The notes under the pieces are model-generated. The model ran no database searches. It saw nothing but the letters and a program-made list of their open reading frames with translations, and had not been told where the DNA came from. From Nesterenkonia pannonica (lineage in GTDB: Bacteria > Actinomycetota > Actinomycetes > Actinomycetales > Micrococcaceae): a stretch of 64,000 bases of DNA. Shown piece after piece: positions 30,716 through 40,064 of the stretch (positions within the stretch are counted from its first letter, which is position 1; each line of letters begins with the position of its first letter). The stretch is taken from NCBI RefSeq assembly GCF_019575955.1, contig NZ_CP080575.1, forward strand, positions 310,001 to 374,000, given 5' to 3'. The position numbers and the translations under genes are program-made.

Positions 30716-31959
30716 CACGCATCATCTCTTGATCCTGTCGGGCGGGGGCGGGCTTCTCCAGGTTACGCATCGACCTGGCGCCCAGTGCCACCAACAGCCC
30801 GGTCGACCACAATGATGCGAGCAGCACGAGTGCTGTGTGAAGCCCCAAGAACTCCGTCATGATCCCGGCCAGGAAGATCCCCAGGGGTGAGGCTGCGGTG
30901 ACGAAGGTGTTCTGGGTGCCCAGGACCCGTCCGCGCTTGTCCTCGGGGATGCGTTCGATGGAGAGCACCCCACGAGGGCTCCGAAGAGCCCGACGGAGAA
31001 GCCGAGGACGAACGCCCCGGCGAAGAGCACCCACACCGACATCAGTGTGGCCACGATCGCCAGGCCGAGCACGCTGCCCAGCGAGCCCGTGACGAACCAT
31101 GCACGACGAGATCCTCGTGCTCCGGCAGCGGCGTAGATTCCTCCGCTTACCAGTGACCCGGCGGCGATGGCACTCATGACAAGACCAAGCAGACCTGGGC
31201 GATCGATCTCGGTGAAGTAGAGCGGAAGAATGATGCCTTGGAGCCCTCCGATGGCGATGACTGCCGAGGTGGTCAGGATCGTGGTGACGAGCACGAACCT
31301 GTTGCGGATCATCTCGGCCCACCCTTCTCGCAGCTGCGCCCAGACGCGGCGGACTGGGGCCCCGCTCGTCGTGGTTGTTCGGTCGAGTGCTCCCACGCGG
31401 TGGGGAATCAGCAGGGTCAGCAGCGCCGCGTGCCAGTGAGGTGCTGGCTGTGACCCACAGGGCTGTGGTGCCGTCCCACGTGGTGAGCATGAATCCGGCG
31501 GCTGCGGGGCCGACGAGGATCGCGACTGCGCCGAGGGCTTCGCGGGTTCCTGTGATGCGTTCCGCAGAGATCCCGCCGCTGCGGATGACGGCGGGGAGCA
31601 GTGCTTCGCGTGCGGTGATCCCTGGCACGTCTCCGATGGCGCCGATGATTCCGAACAGGACGAACCAGCCGACAGAGAGCCCGGTGATCATGTCGATGAC
31701 GGGGAGGGCGCCCATGGCGAGGGCGGAGATGAGGTCGGTGAGGACTGATGAGGTGCGTCGGTTGATCCGGTCGATGACGAGGCCCATGAAGATGCTTAGC
31801 GAGGACGGCGGGGATGATCGTGGCGGCTGCGATGGTGCCCGCTGCGAGGGCGCTTCCGGTGGTCTGCAGGACGATCAGCGGCAGCACGATGGCGGCGATG
31901 GAGTTCCCCAGCGCGGAGAGTGTGTAGGAGGCCAGGTACGCGGCGGGGAGGAATCTCAT
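30708..31959 (-). CDS. MFS transporter (exporter-like, 12 helices)
   Basis: The product has about 415 residues with a typical MFS fold: MRFLPAAYLASYTLSALGNS, the loop FMGLVIDRINRRTSSVLTDL (motif A region) and, later, RGRVLGTQNTFVTAASPLG. It resembles macrolide/drug-efflux type MFS proteins. The partner is the overlapping MerR gene. Frame errors lie near 31440 and 30975. At 31794-31800 the coding strand reads GCTAAGC, where GCCGGC gives AVLAGIFMGLV. At 31145-31150 it reads GTAAGC, where GCCGGC gives SLAGGIYA. Confidence 0.85.
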
Positions 31960-31969
31960 GGGATGAGCT

Positions 31970-31996
31970 AAAACTATGACGCCGCGTCGGGGTCAA
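31970..31996 (-). promoter_or_regulatory. Possible MerR-type promoter ahead of the MFS-MerR operon
   Basis: On the minus strand a TTGACC box is followed by a dyad with arms TGAC and GTCA around CCCGACGCGGC, then an AT-rich TAGTTTTAG just before the ATG. An inverted repeat inside the spacer is the arrangement MerR activators use. The -10 box is weak and its spacing is uncertain. Confidence 0.35.
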
Positions 31997-32199
31997 CAGG
32001 ATCGGTCCGGCAGAGGAATCAGCGACAGCAGCGCCGTGAGAGCGGAGACGCCGAGAACGATCCCGGCCTAGCCTCACCTGTTCCGATCGTGACGCAGACC
32101 GTTTCCCTGGGTTCCCGGCCGCTCTACCTGTCTAAGGTCATCCTCCGACCGGAGGCGGGACCGCTCGAAATCAGTCACACCGCGAGGCTCGGGCAGCTG

Positions 32200-33177
32200 T
32201 CAGCGTGACGTTCGGCTGAAGGCGTGGCTGCCGGATCGCAGGTGATCATGGAGCTGACGCGCCACACCGGCCATCACAGCCTCAGCTCCGGGTTGGACAG
32301 ATGCGGCCACGCGAGATTCCGTCAGCGCCGCAACAGCGATGACTGATCCGTCGGCGTGCTCTACGGCACCGATCTCATGGCGCAGGTTGAGCTGAGTCCC
32401 GGTCTTCGACGACCACCGGCTCGCATCGGAGGCGAAGTCGGGCGCCAGCCGGTGCCGGTGCACATTCGCGCTCATCAGGTTGCGAAGACGTTCCGCGACC
32501 CAGGGCTCGATTGGTGAGCGGCCCCGTGAGAGGCGGGTCTCTGTGGGCGAGAGGGCCGTCCAGACGACGTCGAGCAGATCCACCAGGCCACGTGCGGTGC
32601 CGGCATTCGTCCGGCTGAGATCGAACTGCTCCAGCCGGTGGCCACCGCCGGAGGTGCTTCTCTCGATTGCCAGGGAGTGCGCGAGGTCAGTGTCATGGGG
32701 TGCCAGCGTCTCCGCGGGCGTCTGGGTCAGTGCGGTGAGGGTGTCACGCACGATGATGGAGCTGAGATCCCATTGCGCGAGGAGGGCGCTCACCTCGGCT
32801 GGAGGGATCAGCTGGAACAGGGCATCAGCTGCCGCGTTGTCGCTGAGCGTGACTGCGAGCAGGAGCGCGTCTTCGACTGCGATGTCAGCGACATGCTGAA
32901 AGCGAGTGATTCCTGTGGGACCAGCCGTCGAGATGCGCCCCGGTGGGATCTGAAGTCTGCTGGCCGGATCGAGTGCTCCACGCCGAATGTTCTCCAGAAC
33001 AGCCAGTGCGAGCGGCACTTTCACCAGCGACGCCAACGGCATCACCCGGTCGGCGTCTATGCTGATCTCCTCACCGGTGGCGAGGTCCTCACAAGGTAGG
33101 AGCCGACCAATCCCGCCTGTTCGAGTTGGTCGCGCAGATCATCGATCAGTTCCGCGAGAGCGGGTTCATCGTTCATA
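32200..33177 (-). CDS. Class A beta-lactamase-related serine hydrolase
   Basis: The product has about 325 residues. Active-site motifs are PLASLVKVPLA (SxxK), TLSDNAAAD (SDN) and SSKTGTQLNLRHEIG (KTG). No signal peptide is visible: the protein begins MNDEPALAELIDDLRDQLEQ, so it may be cytoplasmic or serve as a peptidase/esterase rather than a secreted lactamase. The start ATG at 33177 overlaps the TGA of the upstream LysR gene by 4 bp (ATGA). One frame error lies near 33090. Confidence 0.8.
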
Positions 33178-34084
33178 GCCATCCTGTGCATATACGTCCT
33201 GGATCGGGGAGCTCGTGCGATCAGCTCAAGAGCGCAGCCGATGGGTGTGTGCAGCGTTGCGGCGAGCTCTGCGGCGTCGCTTCCCGATACGCCTCGCAGG
33301 GCGTAGGAGCGTTTGAAGCCGGAGAGGGCGATGGCCCGCCAGTGGAGCCGAACTCGTCCGCCTGCTGCGCGGAGCACACCAGCATGTCATCCCCGCCGTA
33401 GGTCTCGGTGAGCGCATTGGTCAGGGTCGTTGCGATCTGCACCTGAGTCGGAGCCAGGCCTAAGCCGCGTCGCGAAGGTGGAGAAGGCGGTCACGGACCG
33501 TCGGCACATCATCCTCAGGCTGCAGCCATAGGCGGCGGGCCACCCTGCAGGCTTGTGCCGTCGGCCCCTGAGCGTATCGAGATGCAGGGGTGGGTGCCTT
33601 CATTCCGCACCGTGGCCACCCCAGCGGAACCGTCCAGTTCGCTTCGTCCTCCGCAACCGCAATGATCGCGGTCTCGACATCGTGGGTGCGCAGCTGCTCG
33701 ACCCGCTCAGTGGCTCGGCCTGAGACAGGTGCAGCACCACGTCTGCTTCTCTGCCCGCCCTGCCGAGCTCTGCGAGGTCCCTGACCGCGCACGCGCTCGG
33801 GACCGCACACCGCAGGGGTGTCGCGCGGGCCTGAGCCGCGTCGCGTCGCAACGCGTCAGCACGTTCCACGAGCCGACGCGTCCGCGGCAGCAGTCTGGCC
33901 CCGAACGGCGTCAGCGTGGCACGACGGCCTGAGCGATCAATCAGCCGAGCTCCGAGCTCATGCTCCAGTGCGGCGACTCGTCTGCTCGCCACCGATTGGG
34001 GATTTGTGCCGCAGAGGCACCGATCGTGAAGCTGCCCATGTCACTGACGCTGACGAACGCGCGACAAGCGCCCAAGAAGTCCAC
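33174..34084 (-). CDS. LysR-family transcriptional regulator
   Basis: The product has about 300 residues. The HTH reads FLGACRAFVSVSDMGSFTIG, then AALEHELGARLIDRSGR and LTPFGARLL. The effector domain continues through TAIIAVAEDEANWTVPLG. The frame breaks near 33995, 33730, 33610 and 33345, and at 33458-33465, where the minus strand has GCTTAGGC and GCCGGC restores RDAAGLAPTQ. It is coupled to the serine hydrolase downstream and divergent from the class A beta-lactamase at 34214, with a 130-bp intergenic region. This layout recalls ampR-ampC. Confidence 0.82.
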
Positions 34085-34213
34085 CCGCTCATGCTATGCC
34101 GATTCAGCATCATCATGACGATCTCGTGCTTGGACTGCATAGACAGCGGTTCTGCACTCTAGGGACACCACTCATTCAGACCCGACGATCAGCGCACCGC
34201 GCAAGGAGATTGC

Positions 34214-35122
34214 ATGCACTCGACCCACCGCCGGGGCCTCAGAGCCCTCGGCTTGACCCTCCCTCTGGTGCTGCTCACCGCAGCATGCTCTGCCGCTGAG
34301 CCGGACACTGCACCCTCAGCGCCTCCGTCTCCCGAAGAGTCGGCCGTCGCGGGGAGCTTCGAGGAGCTTGAGTCGCGCTATGACGCCCGGCTTGGCGTCT
34401 ACGCGGTGGATACAGGCACCGGCGAAGAAGTGACCTGGCGCGATGGGGAGCGGTTCGCGTACGCCTCCACGATCAAGGCCATCGCCGCGGGTGCGCTCCT
34501 TGATCAGGTGGGCCTCGAGGGGCTCGAGACTGAAGTCCCGATCCAGGAGAGCGATATGGTGCCTCACGCCCCCGTCACCGAGAACCATGTCGGTCAGACG
34601 CTCACGCTCGGGAGATCGCCGAGGCCGCAGTGACCGTGAGTGACAACCCAGCGGCGAACTACCTCTTCGACGAGTTCGGCGGCCCCGCCGAGTTCGATGC
34701 TGCCCTGGAGGAGCTAGGCGACGACGTCACAGAGGTGGTGCGCCGTGAGCCTGATCTCAACGAAGCGACTCCCGGTGATGACCGAGACACCACCACGCCC
34801 CGTGCGATCTCAGAGAACCTGCGGGAGTACCTCTTCGGCACGACCTTGAATGACGAGGAGAAGTCTCAGCTCCGCCAGTGGATGATCGACAGCGAAACCG
34901 GAGACACCCTGATCCGCGCTGATCTTCCCTCGGAGTGGACCATCGGAGACAAATCTGGAGGCGGGGGCTACGGGAGCCGGGGCAATATCGCGGCGATCTG
35001 GTTAGGCCGAAGGTGATCCCATCGTGATCGCGGTCCTGTCCTCACGTGACGAGCCGGACGCTGAGCACGATGACCGGCTCATCGCTGAAGCAGCCGAGGC
35101 GGCTGTCTCCGACCTTCGCTGA
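34214..35122 (+). CDS. bla: Class A beta-lactamase, lipoprotein
   Basis: The product has about 300 residues. A signal peptide ends with the lipobox LTAACS, so it is a membrane-anchored lipoprotein. Catalytic motifs are AYASTIKAI (S70-x-x-K73), TVSDNPAAN (SDN, 130-132), RREPDLNEATPG (E166 with xxLN), and DKSGGGGYGSRG, where the usual KTG is KSG. It is expected to hydrolyse beta-lactams in the wall space. The frame breaks near 34613, and at 35000-35007 where GGTTAGGCC stands; restoring GGCCGGCC gives AIWPAEGDPIVIAVLSS. Divergent from the LysR gene. Confidence 0.9.
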
Positions 35123-35250
35123 CGCACGAATCTCATACTCCAGGAGGAGAGAAGAAGTCCTACTCAGGGGTGTTCCTCGGCGTCTGCCCTCTCATAGCCT
35201 CGATGCAGTCAGTAGTTGCACGGCCCTGCATACGCGTTGAGGAGAATGAG

Positions 35251-35710
35251 ATGACCGAAACAATGAACCATGCGGACACGGGTCTGAAAGCCGTGCGGCA
35301 AGGCACGATCGGCGAGGTCGATCGGTGCTGTTGGACTGGCTCTTGGTCTGGTGCTCAGCGGCTGCGGGTTCTTCGAGGAATCACGCGCGGTGACCTACGA
35401 GGTCGAGGCCGTGTCAGGGGATGCCGGTGCCGAGAACATGCGGGTCGAATACCTCGGGCGTGAGTCCGGATTGACCGGGCAGGAGACGGTGGGGGCCACC
35501 GTGACGGACACGTCAGATTCGGCGCAGTTCGAGACGCTGGCTCGGGTCGATGATGAGGTGTCGGTCTCCGTGTCTGGTGTCCCCGGCGCCGTCCTGAGGT
35601 GTGCCGTGATCATTGATGACTCGGAGACGCTGGTGGAGGCGGAGTCGAGCGCTTCTGGTGAAAGTGTGGAGTGCAGCGCCACCGTTCCTGCCCAGGAAGG
35701 TCAGGGGTGA
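35251..35710 (+). CDS. Small lipoprotein, MmpS-like
   Basis: The product has about 152 residues. The N-terminus in one frame (MTETMNHADTGLKAVRQGTI) joins a lipobox in another (LALGLVLSGCGFF). The mature part (YEVEAVSGDAGAENMRVEYL, and VPGAVLRCAVIIDD near the end, then VECSATV) has the spacing and paired cysteines of MmpS/actinobacterial beta-sandwich lipoproteins. No MmpL partner is adjacent. It is coupled to the next gene by a GTGA overlap. Confidence 0.6.
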
Positions 35711-36766
35711 CACTGGCCTGGCTATGGTGGGCCCTGCTCCTGGTGGGGCTCGGGGCAGCAGGCTGGGGTGGGTCAGGTACTTCCGCGACGGTCGCCGCCT
35801 GGGAGCGTTCGTCCTGGGCACGTTCGGGGCGCTGGCCGCACTGGTTGCTGGGGATTCCTCGCCCTGGAGCACGGCCACCCGGGAGTGCTCCAGGGCATGG
35901 GCCTCGCTGCGTTGGTGATTCTCGTGGCGGGAAATGTTCTCGGCTACCCGGCTCTGACCGTGATCCTCCTGTGGAGCGGGGTGACCGTGCTGCGCCGGGA
36001 GAGCCGCTCGCTCGGCAACGCCTTGGCTCTGCTCGGCGGGGCGGCGCTGGTTGTTCTGCCCGCCGCATTGCGATGGCTGGAGCCCACGGGTGTTGTGCGT
36101 GACGATGCGGAGTACTTGAGCCGCTATGGGCTGCACCTGGCAGCAACGCTCTTCGTGGGGTACTTCGGGTTCTGCTTCTCGGTCTTCCTGGTCGCCTCGC
36201 TCCTCTATCGGTGGCGACCGGTCAGGCTCACTCCCGAGGCGGTCGTCGTGCTCGGGGCCGGGCTGGTCAACGATCAGGTCCCGCCGCTGCTGGCGGGCCG
36301 ATTGGATCAGGGATGGGAAGCGCAGCGCCGATACGGTGCGCCGCTGCTGATCACCAGCGGAGGCCAGGGCGACGACGAGCCGGTCCCAGAGGGCAGGGCG
36401 ATGCGTGACTACCTCATCGACCGGGGAGCTGAGCCGGACAGGGTCATCGCGGAGACGGCTTCGAGAAATACTGCGGAGAACCTCGAGCTCTCCCGCGCCC
36501 TGCTGTCTGACCCGCATGCCCCGGTGTTGGTGGTGACCAGCAGCTATCACGTGTTCCGGGCCGCTCTCCTGACTCGACAGCTGGGCATGAGAGCTCATGT
36601 GATCGGGTCAGGGACAGCCTGGTACTTCCTCCCCAGCGCAGTGATTCGTGAGTTCATCGGGATCCTGCGTGACCAGCTGCGATTCCATGTTGCAGCTGTG
36701 GGGGCCATCCTCGCGGTCAGTGTCATGGCCGTTGCGTTTGTCGCGGCCATGGCTGCACCTCAATGA
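35707..36766 (+). CDS. YdcF/SanA (DUF218) family membrane protein
   Basis: The product has about 350 residues: an N-terminal block of several helices, then the DUF218 domain EAVVVLGAGLVNDQVPPLLA, TSGGQGDDEPVPEGRAMRDY, ASRNTAENLELSRALL and LVVTSSYHVFRAALLTRQLG. The acidic and Arg residues that define the family (GRAM, T-EN, SSYH-R) are present. Members such as ElyC/SanA affect envelope integrity. Frame errors lie near 35765 and 35855. The GTG start overlaps the lipoprotein stop. Confidence 0.85.
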
Positions 36767-36803
36767 CCGATCGTTCCTACGGGCGATCTCAGCCGCCTTC
36801 GCC

Positions 36804-37025
36804 TCACACGAATCGCATAATGCGCTTCTGCATGTCGAGGCTTGGGTAGAGGTCACCCTTCACGCGCTGAAGGAGCACCTGCACGTACTCGGGCACCTCG
36901 TCCGGGGCCAGCATTGATTCGACCATATTGAGCTGTGTGACAGACGGGTAAGGCTCTTGCCCGATTCTGGTCAGCAGGTCTTGGACAAGTGTCGAACGCA
37001 GGTCGGTCAGCTCGTCGGTCGCCAT
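36804..37025 (-). CDS. Hypothetical 73-residue protein
   Basis: The small acidic protein begins MATDELTDLRSTLVQDLLTR and is mostly helical. A ribosome site (GAGGAG) precedes the ATG. Codon use is like the neighbours and the frame is intact. I recognise no family. It stands alone between YdcF and DUF2235 genes. Confidence 0.5.
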   Translation of the reverse strand: MATDELTDLRSTLVQDLLTRIGQEPYPSVTQLNMVESMLAPDEVPEYVQVLLQRVKGDLYPSLDMQKRIMRFV

Positions 37026-37120
37026 GACGGTCTCCTCAATGCTCGAAGATTATGATCTCTGTCACGTTTCATGCTAAATGCGCTGAGGAGCGCCGTCGAG
37101 GTCCTATGCCTCGAGGCGCC

Positions 37121-38219
37121 TCATCCGGCTCTTCCGGCAGCGGTTTCCTGCACCCAGGACGACAGGTTCGGGTTGTTCGGTTGGTAGGGAGGCTCCTCGG
37201 GGCCCCACCGGGACAAGATAGAACTGTCGAGTGTTTCCCGACGGTCGTGCGAACCGGCCGCAGGTAGGGCTCGTTGCCGGGCAGAAATCGGCCCAGCCCT
37301 CCGAGGAAACGGCTGAAGGAGCCTCGGATCGGTCCGCGCCATTCATCTCCTGCCAGAGGCGATGTCGGCGGTCTGATCTCCAGTCCGGCAGCTGAGGCGC
37401 GCTCGGCAATCCACTCCCGGGAGAGCGCGGAGAGAGTATTCGTGTCGTCGGTCGAGGTGCCGTCCTTGAAGGTGCCGCCACCGATGTTGGAGTGGGAGCC
37501 GATGAACCAGCGCTGTTCGATCGTGGGGGTGCCATGGCTGCTCGGCGTGGGCACCCGGTCCAGAGCGTGGGCGCGAACTGCTTACGGTGTTCATCGACCG
37601 CGACCGCGTGACAGGCGTGGTCAACCAGGCCACTCAGCGCAGTGTCGTGGAACTGATAGCGCCTGCGGGAGAGAGCCCGTCCGATGCCGCCGGGAATGCC
37701 GAGGCGCCCCACCGTGTCGAAGACCCCGATGAACGCGATGCGCACCAGCCGGGATCGTTCAAGAATCAGGCGGTCTTCAGCGGTCACGGGTGGTGCTTCG
37801 CCGTTCTGCATTTCTCGGAGCCCTGGGGTGTCTTTGGTTCGCTGGTAACGAGCGAAGACTTCTTTCGCGGACATGTCCGACGGGTCAACAAGCCCGCATT
37901 TGGCTATCATTCCGGCGAGACTGCGGGCGGAGAAGGCGCCGCGGCTGTACCCGAGAAGGCAGATGCGATCGTCCTCGGAGTGGTGGTGCTCGGCGATGAA
38001 GCGGTAGGAATCTGTGATGTCGTCTTCGAGGCCGTGACCGAGGGCTCCACCGGTGAGGCGGCTCCATACGCCGCCGCTTGTGCCCACTCCGGGGTTGTAG
38101 TGGACTCTCTGCGCCGCCGCGAGACTGGCTTCAGGGGTCAGGCGTTCCCAGAGCTGCGCGATGTTGGTGCCATCTTCGCGGTCTCTCCATGTGCCATCGA
38201 GCAGGACCGCGATGTTCAT
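37121..38219 (-). CDS. DUF2235 family (T6SS phospholipase-like alpha/beta hydrolase)
   Basis: The product has about 365 residues. It starts MNIAVLLDGTWRDREDGTNI, the DUF2235 N-terminus, with the nucleophile elbow LLGYSRGAFSARSLAGMI and a further conserved segment FIGVFDTVGRLGIP. IGSHSNIGGG near the end matches the family His/Asp region. The family includes type VI lipase effectors, but in Gram-positive actinobacteria the role is unknown. Frame errors lie near 37565 and 37245. Confidence 0.85.
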
Positions 38220-38239
38220 GACTGTTCCCTGAAGAGTTG

Positions 38240-38964
38240 ATGCTGATGCGGGAAGTCTAGTTCCGGGACCCCATCAGGCCGGTCTGGCGAAGCGTCTCAA
38301 CTGGCTTCGTGCTGGAGTGCTGGGTGCTGGGTGCTAACGACGGCATCGTATCTGTCGCTGCGATCGTGGTCGGCGTCGCCGGGGCATCAGCGACGACCGG
38401 TCCTGTTCTGACCGCTGGAGTCGCTGGTCTGGTTGGCGGTGCTGTCTCGATGGCACTGGGGAGTATGTCTCGGTGAGCAGCCAAAGCGACAGCGAACGGG
38501 CGCTGATCGTGAAGGAACGCCGAGAGCTCGCAGAGATGCCTCAGGAAGAGCTTGACGAACTCGCCAGCCTTTACCGCAGGCAAGGACTCAGCGGAGACAC
38601 GGCACGACAGGTTGCGGAGGAGCTGACCAAGCACGACGCGTTGACGGCTCACCTCTCGGCCGAGCTGCATATTGATCAGAACGACGTCGTGAACCCCTGG
38701 CACGCGGCGGCAGCCTCGGCAGCAGCCTTCACGGTGGGCGCGCTCCTGCCGCTTGTGGCGATTCTGCTGCCGCCTGATGCTTGGCGGGTACCAGTGACCT
38801 TCCTCGCCGTCCTGCTGGCATTGACGCTGACGGGCCTGGTCTCCGCACAGATCGGAGGCAGCTCCCGGGCAAGAGCCGTTCTGCGCCTGGTCGTCGGTGG
38901 AGCTCTCGCATTGGGTGTCACATATGTGGCCGGGCTGCTTCTAGGTGCCTCAGGGGCGGTGTGA
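38240..38964 (+). CDS. VIT1/CCC1-family transporter (iron/manganese type)
   Basis: The product has about 235 residues. The signature RLNWLRAGVLGANDGIVSVA is present with a 7-bp duplication (tgctggg twice) inserted at about 38320-38333, which breaks the frame. Downstream follow VVGVAGASATTGPVL, then GAVSMALGEYVSVSSQSDSE, and cytoplasmic helices rich in Glu (KERRELAEMPQEELDE), which in this family bind metal. Two C-terminal helix pairs complete it. The start is uncertain, because one base error follows the ATG at 38240. It lies 134 bp upstream of the heliorhodopsin gene in the same direction. Confidence 0.82.
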
Positions 38965-39098
38965 TGGGCAGCGGCTGCGGCAGCTTGTGGCCAACGGGGC
39001 TTTGATCTGAGATATCAGTGGTCCGGTCCCGGACGCCTCAGTCTCATGGGTCGAAGTGCCCTATACGACGCCGCTGGACCGGTGAAACACTCGTGCAC

Positions 39099-39944
39099 AT
39101 GGGCACTTACCCTTTAGAACTGAACACCGCGTCGGTGAACGTGCCGTCACAGGCAGCGAAGAGGCTGCGGATATTCAACGCTGTGATCGGTCTGCTGCAT
39201 CTGGTCTCCGGCTCAGCCATGCTCGCTCTCAGCAATGACTTTGCCCTGCCTGTCTCCACCTTCGCTCTCAACGGTCCGCCAGGGACGCCGGTCTCGCAAG
39301 GCACCCTGAATCTGGTGTTCGAACTTCCCCTCGGAATCGCGGCAGCATCCTTTCTCTTCCTTTCCGCCCTTTTCCACTTCCTCATCATTTCCCCGTGGGG
39401 CTTTCGCCGCTACATAGGTGAGCTGTCTAAGGGTCGAAACCGTTTCCGCTGGGTGGAGTACAGCCTGTCCTCGACGCTCATGATTGTCCTCATCAGCCTC
39501 CTGCTTGGTATCTCCGACATTGCGGCCCTCATCGGTGTGGGCTTCGCCAATGTCGCCATGATCCTCTTCGGATGGCTGATGGAAATGGCAAACAACGGAC
39601 TGATGCACGAGAAGAACGGGCGCTCGGCTCGTGGTGAGCGAGCATGGTGGACGCCCTTCTGGTTCGGGTGCATTGCCGGAGCTGCCCCGTGGTTGGCAGC
39701 CGCAGCCTACTTGATCATCAACGTCGGCATTGAGGGTGGCGAAGGTCCGCCCGGCTTCGTCTACGGAATCATCGTGTCGCTGTTCGTGCTCTTCAACATC
39801 TTTGCCGTCAACCAGTGGCTCCAATACAAACAGCTGGGCCGATGGAAGGACTACCTCACGGGAGAGCGCACGTACATCGTGCTCAGCCTTGTCGCCAAGA
39901 GCCTGCTGGCGTGGCAGGTGTTCGCGAACGTTCTGGTGGGCTGA
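39099..39944 (+). CDS. Heliorhodopsin
   Basis: The product has about 282 residues, seven helices and an uninterrupted frame. Family marks are the helix-3 phrase FRWVEYSLSSTLMIVLISLL, a NVAMILFGWLMEMANNG helix, and the retinal Schiff-base lysine in LSLVAKSLLAWQVFANVLVG at the C-terminal helix. These differ from type I rhodopsins (no DxxxT/K ion-pump triad) and match heliorhodopsins, which have the N-terminus inside the cell and whose function is debated. The ATG at 39099 gives MGTYPLELNTASV; an in-frame GTG lies 5 bp earlier only in another frame. Neighbours are a VIT-family transporter upstream and a convergent ABC exporter. Confidence 0.92.
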   Translation: MGTYPLELNTASVNVPSQAAKRLRIFNAVIGLLHLVSGSAMLALSNDFALPVSTFALNGPPGTPVSQGTLNLVFELPLGIAAASFLFLSALFHFLIISPWGFRRYIGELSKGRNRFRWVEYSLSSTLMIVLISLLLGISDIAALIGVGFANVAMILFGWLMEMANNGLMHEKNGRSARGERAWWTPFWFGCIAGAAPWLAAAAYLIINVGIEGGEGPPGFVYGIIVSLFVLFNIFAVNQWLQYKQLGRWKDYLTGERTYIVLSLVAKSLLAWQVFANVLVG

Positions 39945-40064
39945 CCAGGGAAATATGCCGCGTTCTCGACGCGTACGCGCCGACTGGCAGAGGTATCAGG
40001 GCCATGCACCAGAGCATCCGCTGCAGGATCCCTCGGATCCTGTCAGGCGGGGCAGGGGTGGGCA

